DNA from: QANA01 sp963665505 | Lineage (GTDB): Bacteria; Bacillota; Clostridia; Christensenellales; Christensenellaceae | Direction of reading: 5' to 3' | Length of the DNA stretch: 64,000 bases | Assembly: GCA_963665505.1 (NCBI GenBank) | Contig: OY762275.1 | Coordinates: 1,240,001-1,304,000 of the forward strand | Shown: positions 1-8,396 of the stretch, piece by piece | Layout of the letters: the number at the start of each line of letters is the position of its first letter | Numbering within the stretch: position 1 is the first letter of the stretch | The notes under the pieces: generated by a model | Seen by the model: the letters and a program-made list of their open reading frames with translations, nothing else | Told to the model about the DNA's origin: nothing | The model's database searches: none | Position numbers and translations under genes: made by a program

Positions 1-275
1 AAGAGCTGGACACCTATATTGCGCATGCGGCACAGCCGGATGGCGCCGTCTGTTACCGGGAACCGGCCGAACCTTTGTTTGAGAAAATCATGCTCAAGAC
101 AAGGTTGTGTGAAGGGATCGGGCGCATGGAACTTCCCGGCACGGGGAAATTCGACGCGGCCCTGGCAAGGATGGCCAGTTTTGGGCTTTGCCGGGTGGGC
201 GACCGGGTCACCCTGACCGATAAAGGGATGGATCTACACGATTTTTTCGTCACCGAATTGCTCGCCTGTCTATAA
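1..275 (+). CDS. hemW: HemW-type radical SAM protein, C-terminal end (partial)
   Basis: Only the last 90 codons are present; the frame is open from base 3 and the gene begins before the window. The visible part carries the F-E-x3-L-x-TRL-x-EGI pattern and the short winged C-terminal domain (RVTLTDKG, then a hydrophobic tail) seen at the end of HemW, the oxygen-independent coproporphyrinogen oxidase-like haem chaperone. The radical SAM core and its Cys motif lie outside. A hemW gene just before hrcA is the usual order in Bacillota, which supports the call. The family's role in haem delivery is general knowledge, not visible here. Confidence 0.72.
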   Translation, partial: ELDTYIAHAAQPDGAVCYREPAEPLFEKIMLKTRLCEGIGRMELPGTGKFDAALARMASFGLCRVGDRVTLTDKGMDLHDFFVTELLACL

Positions 276-330
276 AAAAACAGCATAAAATACATTAGCA
301 CTTTATTAATGATTTCGTAACAAAAAGCTA

Positions 331-359
331 TTGACGAAATTGGGAAAGAGTGCTATTTT
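331..359 (+). promoter_or_regulatory. SigA-type promoter of the hrcA operon
   Basis: TTGACG at 331-336, a 17-base spacer, and TATTTT at 354-359 preceded by TG one base away (extended -10). Transcription should start near 366, just ahead of the CIRCE operator. Confidence 0.75.
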
Positions 360-370
360 TATAGTACGCG

Positions 371-397
371 TTAGCACTCGCCTTCAATGAGTGCTAA
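371..397 (+). promoter_or_regulatory. CIRCE operator (HrcA binding site)
   Basis: TTAGCACTC (371-379), a 9-base spacer, and GAGTGCTAA (389-397): a perfect match to the CIRCE inverted repeat. It sits at the predicted transcription start of hrcA, so HrcA bound here would block the whole hrcA-grpE-dnaK-dnaJ operon. Looser half-sites lie at 295-302 and 348-355, the latter overlapping the -10 box. Confidence 0.95.
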
Positions 398-424
398 CAA
401 ATACGGAACGGAAAGGAGGCAGAT

Positions 425-1471
425 ATGTCTATTACAAAACGCCAGATGTATATACTGAAGGCAATCATAGACGACTATATTCTGACCGGCGTACCGGTCG
501 GTTCCAGGACGCTTTCCAAAAGAGAAGACATCCATGTCAGTTCTGCCACTATCCGGAACGATATGGCCGACCTGGAAGAAGGGGGATACCTGGAGCAGCC
601 CTATACGTCCGCCGGCAGAAAACCTTCCGTTAAAGCATACAGACTGTATGTCGATACATTGATGCACGTCTCAAAGTTGTCCGAAGAAGATATCAAATTT
701 GTCCGGGAATATCTGAATTATAAGCTGAATCAGCTTGAAAGCGTGATCGACGCAACCGCAAAGGTATTGTCCGAACTGACAAATCTGACGTCCATCGTGC
801 TTGCGCCCCAGCTCAGCAGGATCGAATTGAAGCGCATACAAATCGTCCGTGTTTCCGAAAAGAAGGTGCTGGCGATATTTGTTTTCAATACGGGCATCGT
901 CAAAGACGTACTGCTCAACATTCCCAGGGACGTCGATGTACCGTATCTGGAAATGCTTTCGAACATACTCACGGAAAAGGTCGCGAACCTGCGTTTACCC
1001 GAGGCGCTGATGGAGGTGCGCCAGGGAATGCGCGGGGAGATGGAATCGCATCGTGCATTTATGGAAAAGCTGCTGGATTCCATTGTGTTTTCCATACAGA
1101 ATAAATCTGCCAAAGACGTGGTGTTGGGCGGCACACAGAACATATTCAATTATCCGGAGTACAGAGATGTGGAAAAGGCGAAAAATTTCCTCTCTCTGCT
1201 CGAAACCAAAGATACCCTCTACGACCTGCTGACGCGGGCTTCAGATATGGAGTTCACGGTAAAGATCGGGACAGAAAACAGCATACCGGAACTAAAAGAT
1301 ATGAGTATCGTTACGGCGACTTATAATATAGGCGGCGAAAAAATCGGGTCTTTCGGCGTGATCGGCCCGACGCGTATGGATTATGCAAGGATATACTCCA
1401 TACTCAGGTTCGTCGGTGCAAGCATCAACGAGATATTGGTGTATTATTTGAATTCCAATGACAAAACATAA
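425..1471 (+). CDS. hrcA: Heat-inducible transcription repressor HrcA
   Basis: HrcA represses class I heat-shock genes by binding CIRCE; its activity is normally maintained by GroEL. The 348-aa product has the usual family length. An N-terminal winged helix (recognition helix near residues 39-51, SSATIRNDMADLE) is followed by the signature TSAGR-x-PS-x2-AYR-x-YVD at 61-77. The ATG is preceded by a strong SD (AAAGGAGG, 411-419). It is the first gene of the heat-shock operon and lies directly behind its own operator, so it is autoregulated. The stop overlaps the region just before grpE. The call is secure. Confidence 0.97.
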   Translation: MSITKRQMYILKAIIDDYILTGVPVGSRTLSKREDIHVSSATIRNDMADLEEGGYLEQPYTSAGRKPSVKAYRLYVDTLMHVSKLSEEDIKFVREYLNYKLNQLESVIDATAKVLSELTNLTSIVLAPQLSRIELKRIQIVRVSEKKVLAIFVFNTGIVKDVLLNIPRDVDVPYLEMLSNILTEKVANLRLPEALMEVRQGMRGEMESHRAFMEKLLDSIVFSIQNKSAKDVVLGGTQNIFNYPEYRDVEKAKNFLSLLETKDTLYDLLTRASDMEFTVKIGTENSIPELKDMSIVTATYNIGGEKIGSFGVIGPTRMDYARIYSILRFVGASINEILVYYLNSNDKT

Positions 1472-1484
1472 GCGGGGGATATAC

Positions 1485-2099
1485 ATGAAAAAAAGCGAAC
1501 AGCAAGAGCAAAAAAAACAGGCCTTGCCGGAAAAAGATACACCCGGGCCGGAAGACGGCGTTGCCGGCACGGCGCTGAAAGAAGAGACGGACCAGAAGGA
1601 AGCACGGGAAGAAACAACTGAAGAGAGCAAAACGGCGGAAGAAGAAGTACCAACGGAGATTTCTCCTTTGGAAAAAGCCGAACGGGAGAGAGACGAATTC
1701 AAAGACGCGCTCATCCAGGAACGGGCCAACTTCGAAAATTACAAACGGAGGAATACCGCCGCGATCGAAAATACATATAGAATGGCGGCATTGGATACGG
1801 CCGTGAAATTCCTGCCCGTCCTGGACAATATGGAGCGCGCTCTGGAAGCATTGGAAGATTCCCCTGTGAAAACCGGCGTCGAGTTGGTGAAGAAAGAGCT
1901 CAACAAAACGTTCGATGCTCTGGGGGTCCAGGCGATCGATGCGCTGGGCAAAACATTCGATCCGGCCATGCACCATGCCGTCATGCAGGTGGAACCCGAG
2001 AGCGGAGAAAAAAGCGGTATTGTCAAGTCCGTGCTGCAAAAAGGATATAGGGCGGATGGCCGTGTGCTGCGCCCCTGTATCGTGACCGTGACAAAATAA
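1485..2099 (+). CDS. grpE: Nucleotide exchange factor GrpE
   Basis: GrpE releases ADP from DnaK. I choose the ATG at 1485, giving 204 aa, because a G-rich SD (GCGGGGGAT) lies 5-12 bases upstream; an in-frame ATG at 1458 would overlap hrcA. Residues 1-60 are an acidic, Glu/Lys/Thr-rich disordered stretch, followed by the long coiled-coil (F-E-N-Y-K-R-R near 86-91) and the C-terminal beta domain with FDP-x2-HHAV and a final RVLRPCIVTVTK-like strand. Second gene of the CIRCE operon, 13 bases after hrcA. Confidence 0.96.
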   Translation: MKKSEQQEQKKQALPEKDTPGPEDGVAGTALKEETDQKEAREETTEESKTAEEEVPTEISPLEKAERERDEFKDALIQERANFENYKRRNTAAIENTYRMAALDTAVKFLPVLDNMERALEALEDSPVKTGVELVKKELNKTFDALGVQAIDALGKTFDPAMHHAVMQVEPESGEKSGIVKSVLQKGYRADGRVLRPCIVTVTK

Positions 2100-2162
2100 G
2101 CATAAAAAATATAATTTACTATAAAAAATCATATTTGTTTAGACATAAAGGAGGACATAATT

Positions 2163-3992
2163 GTGGGCAAAATTATAGGGATTGACCTTGGTACGACCAA
2201 TAGCTGTGTGGCTGTCATGGAAGGAAGCGAACCGATGGTTATACCAAACGCGGAAGGCGCCCGTACAACCGCTTCCGTCGTGGCATTTACAAAGAATGGC
2301 GAAAGACTGGTGGGACAGATAGCCAAACGTCAGGCAATCACAAACCCTGAACGGACGATCTCTTCCATAAAAAGAGATATGGGGTCCGACAGAAGGATCC
2401 TGATCGATGGCAAATCGTATTCTCCCCAGGAAATATCGGCCATGATCCTTACAAAATTAAAGACCGACGCGGAGAGCTATCTCGGTGAGAAGATCACCCA
2501 GGCTGTTATAACGGTCCCCGCATATTTTTCAGACGCACAACGCCAGGCAACAAAAGATGCCGGCAAGATAGCCGGCCTGGAAGTCATGCGCATCATCAAC
2601 GAACCTACGGCCGCCGCGCTTTCTTATGGGCTGGATAAAAACGTAAACCAAAAGATACTCGTATACGACCTGGGCGGCGGGACATTCGACGTCTCCCTGC
2701 TGGAAATCGGTGACGACGTCATTGAGGTGTTGGCGACAAACGGCGATACCCATCTTGGCGGCGACGATTTTGACCAACGAATCATGGACTGGATGGTGTC
2801 TGAATTCAAAAAAACCGAAGGTATCGACCTTTCCAACGACAGAGCTGCGATGCAGCGCCTGAAGGACGCAGCGGAAAAGGCGAAAATCGACCTTTCCGGC
2901 GTATTGCAGAGCAACATCAGCCTGCCCTTTATCGCAATGGATACATCCGGCCCCAAACATCTGGATATCACGCTGACCAGGGCACAATTCGATAAATTGA
3001 CAGAAGAGCTCGTGCAAAGGACGGTCCAGCCGGTCAAAAATGCGCTCTCGGACGCCGGCCTCACGCCCGACAAGATCGACAAAGTCATACTGGTCGGCGG
3101 TTCTACCCGTACGCCTGCCGTGCAGACCATCGTGAAAAAAATAACCGGCCAGGAGCCCTATAAGGGAATCAATCCGGATGAATGCGTCGCCATGGGCGCT
3201 GCCATTCAGGCCGGCGTTTTGAGCGGAGAAGTCAAAGATATCCTGCTGCTGGATGTTACGCCGCTTTCCCTTGGCATCGAGACATTGGGCGGCGTATTCA
3301 CAAAGCTGATAGACAGGAACACGACCATCCCTGCGAAAAAGAGCCAAGTATTCTCGACCGCAGCCGATGGGCAGACAAGTGTGGAAGTGCATGTTTTACA
3401 AGGCGAACGGCAGATGGCGCAGTACAATAAAACGCTGGGCCGGTTTACCCTCACCGGGATACCGCCCGCGCCCCGCGGCATACCGCAGATAGAAGTCACT
3501 TTTGATATCGACGTGAACGGGATCGCCCATGTGTCCGCAAAAGACCTGGGGACCGGGAACCAGCAAAACATCACGATCACCGCATCTACCAATCTGTCGG
3601 ATAACGAAGTCGACCAGGCCGTCAAGGACGCGGAAAAATTCGCGGAGGAAGATAAAAAGCGCAAAGAAGAAATTGAAATACGGAACAATGCGGATTCGCT
3701 GATATACCAGACGGAAAAAACAATTAAGGATATGGGAAGCAAGATCAGCTCTGCAGATAAAGACGCGCTTGAGAAAAAGATAGAAGAATTGCGCAAAGCC
3801 CTTGCCGGTAAGGATTCCGCCGCGATCAAGTCTGCTTCCGAAGCGCTTTCCACGACTTCTTATCAGGTATTTGGCAAAATCTACAGCAATGTCAATAATG
3901 AGAACCAGGCGACCGGCGGCACCGGAGCCAAACAGGACGATACGGTTGTCGATGCGGATTATGAAGTGGTAGATAAAGATAAAGACAAATAA
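2163..3992 (+). CDS. dnaK: Chaperone DnaK (Hsp70)
   Basis: ATP-driven chaperone that works with DnaJ and GrpE. The 609-aa product opens with the Hsp70 signature GIDLGTTNSCVAVMEG at 5-20; further ATPase motifs are IINEPTAAALSYG and DLGGGTFDVS, and the substrate-binding domain contains the LLLDVTPLSLGIETLGG linker region. The C-terminal lid ends in an acidic, Lys-rich tail. The start is GTG at 2163, 8 bases after AAGGAGG. There is no second CIRCE in the 63-base gap after grpE, so expression is expected from the upstream operator. Confidence 0.98.
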   Translation: MGKIIGIDLGTTNSCVAVMEGSEPMVIPNAEGARTTASVVAFTKNGERLVGQIAKRQAITNPERTISSIKRDMGSDRRILIDGKSYSPQEISAMILTKLKTDAESYLGEKITQAVITVPAYFSDAQRQATKDAGKIAGLEVMRIINEPTAAALSYGLDKNVNQKILVYDLGGGTFDVSLLEIGDDVIEVLATNGDTHLGGDDFDQRIMDWMVSEFKKTEGIDLSNDRAAMQRLKDAAEKAKIDLSGVLQSNISLPFIAMDTSGPKHLDITLTRAQFDKLTEELVQRTVQPVKNALSDAGLTPDKIDKVILVGGSTRTPAVQTIVKKITGQEPYKGINPDECVAMGAAIQAGVLSGEVKDILLLDVTPLSLGIETLGGVFTKLIDRNTTIPAKKSQVFSTAADGQTSVEVHVLQGERQMAQYNKTLGRFTLTGIPPAPRGIPQIEVTFDIDVNGIAHVSAKDLGTGNQQNITITASTNLSDNEVDQAVKDAEKFAEEDKKRKEEIEIRNNADSLIYQTEKTIKDMGSKISSADKDALEKKIEELRKALAGKDSAAIKSASEALSTTSYQVFGKIYSNVNNENQATGGTGAKQDDTVVDADYEVVDKDKDK

Positions 3993-4021
3993 TCCTTTCT
4001 CACATCACCATATAAAAAGGG

Positions 4022-4045
4022 AAGGCGAATTCTTCGCCTTTCTTT
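4022..4045 (+). terminator. Hairpin between dnaK and dnaJ
   Basis: Perfect 8-bp stem AAGGCGAA/TTCGCCTT (4022-4029 with 4033-4040), 3-base loop, followed by TCTTTAT. The T run is poor, so it is more likely a partial terminator or an RNA-processing/stability element that lowers dnaJ relative to dnaK. Confidence 0.6.
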
Positions 4046-4090
4046 ATGTGAGGAAGAAAACTTCCAGCATTTAATAAGGCGGAATGAAAC

Positions 4091-5197
4091 TTGGCAAACA
4101 AAGACTATTACGAAGTATTGGGCGTTTCCAAAGACGCCGGCACAGAGGAAATAAAAAAAGCATATCGGCAACTGGCCAAAAAGTACCATCCCGATTTCAA
4201 CAAAGACGATAAAAGTGCCGCGGAGAAATTTCGGGAGGTTAACGAGGCCTATGAAGTATTGTCCAACGATCAAAAACGCGCGCAATACGATACGTATGGC
4301 GCATCCGCCTTTAATAACGGGGGCGCAGGGCCAGGCGGCGCAAACGCTTCCGGGTTTAGAGGCTTTGGCGGTTTTGGTGATTTTGGCGATATCTTTGAGA
4401 GCTTTTTCGGCGGTGGCGCAAGAAGAACCGGACCTCTGAGAGGAAGCGACGTACAGGCCAATCTTCGGATCACATTTGAGGAAGCTGCTTTTGGGGTAAA
4501 AAAAGAGGTTAGCGTCACGCGTATAGAGCCTTGCGACCAATGTAACGGGACAGGAGCAAAACCCGGCAGCACCGTAAAAACGTGCCCCACATGCGGAGGT
4601 TCCGGGCAGGTGCGGCAGGAGCAGCGCACAGTCTTTGGCAATATTATGAATGTTACCACCTGTCCGACTTGCGGCGGACGGGGACAGATCTTCGAAACAC
4701 CGTGCGAAAAATGCAGAGGAAAGGGCAGAGTATCACAAAAACGCAAGATTCATGTCAATATCCCCGCCGGGATAGATGACGGGCAAGTCCTCACGCTGAC
4801 CGGGCAGGGGAATGCCGGGGAACGTGGCGGCTCCCCGGGCGACCTGTTGCTTTATATTTCGGTACGACCGCATAAATTGTTCCGGCGCGAAGGGGTCAAC
4901 CTGTATATCGATATGCCGATCAGTTTTGGGCAGGCTGCCTTAGGTTCCGAACTGGAAGTCCCCACGTTAACGGGCAGCGTAAAATACAAAATTGCACCGG
5001 GAACGCAGACCGGTACGGTTTTCCGGCTGCGCGACCAGGGGATCCCGTATTTGCGGCAGAACAAAAAAGGCGACCTGTTTGTCAAAATGAACGTAGTCAT
5101 TCCCAGAAAACTTACGGAAAAGCAGAAAGAATTGATTGCGGAACTGGAAGGAACGACGTACGATGTAAAAAAAGGAAAAGGGATATTCAAAAAATAA
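4091..5197 (+). CDS. dnaJ: Chaperone DnaJ (Hsp40)
   Basis: Co-chaperone that stimulates DnaK ATPase and delivers substrates. The 368-aa type I protein has a J domain (1-68, HPD at 33-35), a Gly/Phe-rich linker (about 72-112), four CxxCxGxG zinc motifs (CDQCNGTG, CPTCGGSG, CPTCGGRG, CEKCRGKG) and a C-terminal substrate-binding region. The start is TTG at 4091, preceded by AAGGCGGA at a good distance; the ATG at 4084 is out of frame. It is the last gene of the operon and is followed by a terminator. Confidence 0.97.
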   Translation: MANKDYYEVLGVSKDAGTEEIKKAYRQLAKKYHPDFNKDDKSAAEKFREVNEAYEVLSNDQKRAQYDTYGASAFNNGGAGPGGANASGFRGFGGFGDFGDIFESFFGGGARRTGPLRGSDVQANLRITFEEAAFGVKKEVSVTRIEPCDQCNGTGAKPGSTVKTCPTCGGSGQVRQEQRTVFGNIMNVTTCPTCGGRGQIFETPCEKCRGKGRVSQKRKIHVNIPAGIDDGQVLTLTGQGNAGERGGSPGDLLLYISVRPHKLFRREGVNLYIDMPISFGQAALGSELEVPTLTGSVKYKIAPGTQTGTVFRLRDQGIPYLRQNKKGDLFVKMNVVIPRKLTEKQKELIAELEGTTYDVKKGKGIFKK

Positions 5198-5209
5198 CTG
5201 TTTTAAATG

Positions 5210-5236
5210 AGCGAAAAACATTTTTCGCTTATTTTT
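5210..5236 (+). terminator. Rho-independent terminator of the heat-shock operon
   Basis: AGCGAAAA/TTTTCGCT stem (5210-5217 with 5222-5229), 4-base loop, then ATTTTTT. Confidence 0.85.
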
Positions 5237-5280
5237 TCAGTTTTTTGTAACATATTTCTACTATCTGTCTATGAAATCTG

Positions 5281-5309
5281 TTTAAATACCTTTAGAAACA
5301 CGGTATAAT
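5281..5309 (+). promoter_or_regulatory. Putative promoter of the nadE-nicotinamidase fusion gene
   Basis: TATAAT at 5304-5309 with a weak TTTAAA -35 at 5281-5286, 17 bases apart. Confidence 0.5.
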
Positions 5310-5373
5310 TAATATGTAACATAGTTATTCATCGTATAGTCGAAAATGAATTCGCCATGGAGAAATTGCCTTT

Positions 5374-6765
5374 ATGAAAATGAGACAACGAGAAATCTTG
5401 AATAAAATAAATGCCGATTTTGCAAGGGATAAAGAGGCGCAGGATGCATATATCGCTCGGAAGATCGATCTGATCAAATCTTCTATAAAAGAATATTTGG
5501 CCTATTCTTCCGCAAAAGGGTATGTCCTTTCTCTCACCGGCGGGATAGATAGTTTCGTTTGCGCCGCTCTGACGGCCGATGCCCTGAAGGGAATGGGAGC
5601 GGCGTTGCATATTCTGCTGCTGCCGACCGATATCGAGGGAAATGCCCATAGTCTTCAGGCCTGTGCAGAAGCGCTGTTGGCACAGTTTGACAATCTGACG
5701 TTTGAGACACTCTCTTTACAGCCGGCATTCGATACGGTTGAAAATGATTTCAAAAAAAGCATGTATGCGGTCCAATTAGATAAATATGGTATTGCAGATA
5801 CGCTGGCACGTTTGCGCATGGTCTATAAATACGCGCTTTCCAGAGGCTTTTTGGTCGTGGGAACGATTCATGCGGCAGAAAAAATTGTCGGCCAATTCAG
5901 TAAATACGGTGATACGGCTGCGGATTTTGAGCCGATCATCGACTTGGTGAAAATGGACATCTACGACATCGCGCGCGTTTATCACGCGCCGGACTGTGTG
6001 TTGGAGCAGCGTCCGGGCGCAGGGTTCGAATTATCCGAATATGAAGATGCCGGCGAATATGTGACCTATCCGGACTTGTCGCTGTATTTAGCGGGGCACC
6101 TTCTGGAAAAAGAAAAAATGCAACGCATTGTTTCCCTGTATGATAAAACCGTATACAAGCGTAATTTTCCGGCTTCTCCCGTAAACACCTGGTGGAAACG
6201 GCAGACGCAGGATACAACGCTTATCCTTGTGGATATGATCCATGCGTTCGTAGACGGTAGTATGCCCTGCGCCGACGCACAGAAGGCGGTGGAGTTTGCC
6301 GTCGAATATATCGACGCACATCCCCATATGCGCGTACTGTATGTGCGGGACGCGCATCCGTTCGATCATTGTTCTTTCACGGAAAACGGAGGCGCCTTCC
6401 CGGTACATGCCGTTGCAGGCACACCGGATGATGCGTTCACACCGGAATTCTACACAATACAAAAAACGATCAATTCTCCTTTGGAACGGTATAACGTTTT
6501 CAACAAGGGAATGGATAGATTCAAGGAAGAGTTTTCCGGTTTCAGCGCCATCAACGAGAATTACGGCGCATTGAAATACAATCTGACCTACAATGTTGTC
6601 GTCGGTGGGATCGCAACAGAGTTTTGCGTGCTGCATACGGTGGAGAATCTGGTAAAAAACGGTTTCCACGTAACTGTTTTGAAAGATGCGTTGGCTTATA
6701 TCAATAAAGACGATCACGCCGCCGCGCTGCAAAAAATGGCGGATATGGGCGTCGTGATCGTTTAG
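5374..6765 (+). CDS. Fused NAD synthetase (NadE) and nicotinamidase (PncA-like)
   Basis: The 463-aa protein joins two enzymes of NAD metabolism. Residues 1-270 match ammonia-dependent NAD synthetase: ATP-pyrophosphatase loop SLTGGIDS at 53-60 (TGG in place of the usual SGG), GTIHAAEK at 163-170 and FSKYGDTAADFEPI at 175-188. Residues 278-463 match the isochorismatase/nicotinamidase family: catalytic Asp287 (ILVDM), metal-binding Asp326, His328 and His332 (DAHPFDH), Lys378 and nucleophile Cys418 (GIATEFCV). No stop or frameshift separates the halves. Nicotinamidase frees ammonia from nicotinamide; NadE uses ammonia to amidate deamido-NAD. An SD (GGAG, 5359-5362) precedes the ATG; the ATG at 5380 is an alternative start. 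Both domains look catalytically complete; activity is inferred. Confidence 0.88.
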   Translation: MKMRQREILNKINADFARDKEAQDAYIARKIDLIKSSIKEYLAYSSAKGYVLSLTGGIDSFVCAALTADALKGMGAALHILLLPTDIEGNAHSLQACAEALLAQFDNLTFETLSLQPAFDTVENDFKKSMYAVQLDKYGIADTLARLRMVYKYALSRGFLVVGTIHAAEKIVGQFSKYGDTAADFEPIIDLVKMDIYDIARVYHAPDCVLEQRPGAGFELSEYEDAGEYVTYPDLSLYLAGHLLEKEKMQRIVSLYDKTVYKRNFPASPVNTWWKRQTQDTTLILVDMIHAFVDGSMPCADAQKAVEFAVEYIDAHPHMRVLYVRDAHPFDHCSFTENGGAFPVHAVAGTPDDAFTPEFYTIQKTINSPLERYNVFNKGMDRFKEEFSGFSAINENYGALKYNLTYNVVVGGIATEFCVLHTVENLVKNGFHVTVLKDALAYINKDDHAAALQKMADMGVVIV

Positions 6766-6792
6766 ACTTATATAACGGAGGGAAAAGGAAAA

Positions 6793-7617
6793 TTGAGCAA
6801 AAGCAACAAGAACGATGAAAATATTTTTGCGGAAGAAAGGAAACAACTGATCATCAATCTGGTCAATAAGCAGGTAAAGACGACCGTTTCGGACCTATGC
6901 GCGGAATTCAACGTCTCGCCGGCCACGATACGGAACGACCTGCGGGAGCTTGAATTTGCAGGGCTTTTGAAGCGTACGCACGGCGGCGCCATCAGCAACA
7001 AAAAGGCCAGCTTTGACAAGCCTTATCAGGCCAGGCTTGTCGAATACAAAGCGGAAAAACAGGCGATTGGGAAATTGGCGTCCACGATGGTGCAGAAAGG
7101 CGATAAAATCATCATAGACGTCGGCACCACCACGATCGAGTTGGCTATGTGCATCGCCAATATCCCGGATCTTACGGTCGTGACCAACGACCTGCAGGTC
7201 GCTTATTATCTTGGTGCACACTCCGATGCGTTCCTATTGGTTACGGGCGGTTTTTTGCGCCCCCGGTATAACAACCTGTATGGCGAGATCGCGATCCGCT
7301 CCCTCGAGGGGATCAACGTGGACAAAGCTTTCTTCTCCGCGGAGGCGATCTCCCTGGAAAAAGGTGCCACCAATACGAATGTAAATGTGGCTTTACTGAA
7401 AAGCGAATATGTGAAACACACCGATCAGGTGATCGTGTTGTGCGACCACACGAAATTTGGGAAATCCGCTTTTTACAAGTTCGCCGATATTGAAGACATC
7501 GATATTATCGTGACAGACGAATATACGGACAAAAAAACACTGGAGCAGTACAGCAACCATAATATAGATATGGAGATTGCCCGTCTGGAAAAACCAGGAA
7601 CAAAAGCAAACGACTGA
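6793..7617 (+). CDS. DeoR-family transcriptional regulator
   Basis: The 274-aa product has the DeoR layout: an N-terminal winged helix-turn-helix (about 12-70, with V-S-D-L-C-A-E-F-N-V-S-P-A-T-I-R-N-D-L) and a C-terminal effector domain (IIDVGTTTIELA, VTNDLQVA, CDHTKFGKSAF) that in this family senses a phosphorylated sugar or similar metabolite. The start is TTG at 6793, behind the SD GGAGGG (6778-6783). It follows the NadE fusion gene by 27 bases and may be co-transcribed with it, but nothing in the sequence names its effector; a link with NAD metabolism is only positional. Confidence 0.88.
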   Translation: MSKSNKNDENIFAEERKQLIINLVNKQVKTTVSDLCAEFNVSPATIRNDLRELEFAGLLKRTHGGAISNKKASFDKPYQARLVEYKAEKQAIGKLASTMVQKGDKIIIDVGTTTIELAMCIANIPDLTVVTNDLQVAYYLGAHSDAFLLVTGGFLRPRYNNLYGEIAIRSLEGINVDKAFFSAEAISLEKGATNTNVNVALLKSEYVKHTDQVIVLCDHTKFGKSAFYKFADIEDIDIIVTDEYTDKKTLEQYSNHNIDMEIARLEKPGTKAND

Positions 7618-7626
7618 AGAGCCGCA

Positions 7627-7657
7627 AACTCCAAGGCCCGGAATTGGGGTTCTTTTT
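7627..7657 (+). terminator. Terminator after the DeoR regulator
   Basis: AACTCCAA/TTGGGGTT stem (7627-7634 with 7644-7651, one U-G pair), then a T run at 7653-7657. Confidence 0.8.
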
Positions 7658-7712
7658 ATACTATTCTATTCATCCGTATTTGCAAATACACATATTCTGA
7701 GGTGGATTGCAT

Positions 7713-8192
7713 ATGCTGGAGTGGATTAAGAAAAACATGCGGATCAAGAACAACATTTGGTATATAGGGTTTCCCGCCGTATACATGTTTTTTGCGGGAA
7801 CCCTGGCATGGATATTCGCATTGCGCGGGAAATGGTTTTCCAACAGTTTGCTCGCCCCGCCGGCATGGCTGTTCCTCACTATTTGGCTCGTCGTTTTCGG
7901 ATTGTTGGCCGCATCGATGGCCAACCTACTGGTCAAATTGAAAAACCCGAACACGCTTATTTTCCTGCATATACTGAACGGGGCGCTGTGTGCACTTTAT
8001 TCCTATCTGTTTTTTTATGTGGAAACTATGCCGGGTACGCTCTTTCTTTGCACGCTCATGCTTACCCTAAGCTTTTTCATCCTGAAATTCACGTTGGACC
8101 GCGATAAACCGGCGGCCCTTTTCTTCCTCCCTTACATAGGCTGGCTGGCGTTTCTCACAGCGCTGTTGTACAACTTGACGTTATTTGCCTGA
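7713..8192 (+). CDS. TspO/MBR-family membrane protein
   Basis: A 159-aa protein with five predicted membrane segments. It carries the TspO signature region: a Pro-Pro-x-Trp loop entering a helix with W-L-V-V-F-G-L-L-A-A (APPAWLF, about residues 47-53), a central N-G-A-L segment and a late PYIGWLAFLTALLYN helix, corresponding to the PYLxWxxFAxxLN motif. TspO proteins bind porphyrins and related ligands in membranes; the bacterial role varies. I start at the ATG at 7713, because SD GAGGTGG (7699-7705) is correctly spaced for it and too close to the in-frame TTG at 7707. Single gene, between terminator and promoter. Confidence 0.75.
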   Translation: MLEWIKKNMRIKNNIWYIGFPAVYMFFAGTLAWIFALRGKWFSNSLLAPPAWLFLTIWLVVFGLLAASMANLLVKLKNPNTLIFLHILNGALCALYSYLFFYVETMPGTLFLCTLMLTLSFFILKFTLDRDKPAALFFLPYIGWLAFLTALLYNLTLFA

Positions 8193-8210
8193 TTCTGTAC
8201 TTTTTTATCG

Positions 8211-8239
8211 TTGCATATTCTTGCAAAATCGAGTATAAT
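8211..8239 (+). promoter_or_regulatory. Promoter of the ECF S component-coaX-hom operon
   Basis: TTGCAT (8211-8216), 17 bases, TATAAT (8234-8239). The start near 8246 leaves a leader of about 150 bases before the first gene. The leader contains a possible CATATGG/CCGTATG pairing (8335-8341 with 8357-8363) but no riboswitch I recognise. Confidence 0.7.
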
Positions 8240-8396
8240 ATCTAAATAAATATGTCGGGTATCCTTTCCAAACAGCATATACGGTCTTTTCTTGCGCTAC
8301 AAATCCGTGTGACAAATATCTTTTGAGTTTGATCATATGGCAAACCGCATGAAATCCGTATGATGCGTACATAAGGAATCCGAACGGAGGTTAAAA

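Noticed and set aside
1425..2132. Minus-strand frame (about 235 codons) opposite grpE
   Set aside because: Phe/His/Cys-rich antisense shadow of grpE without an SD.
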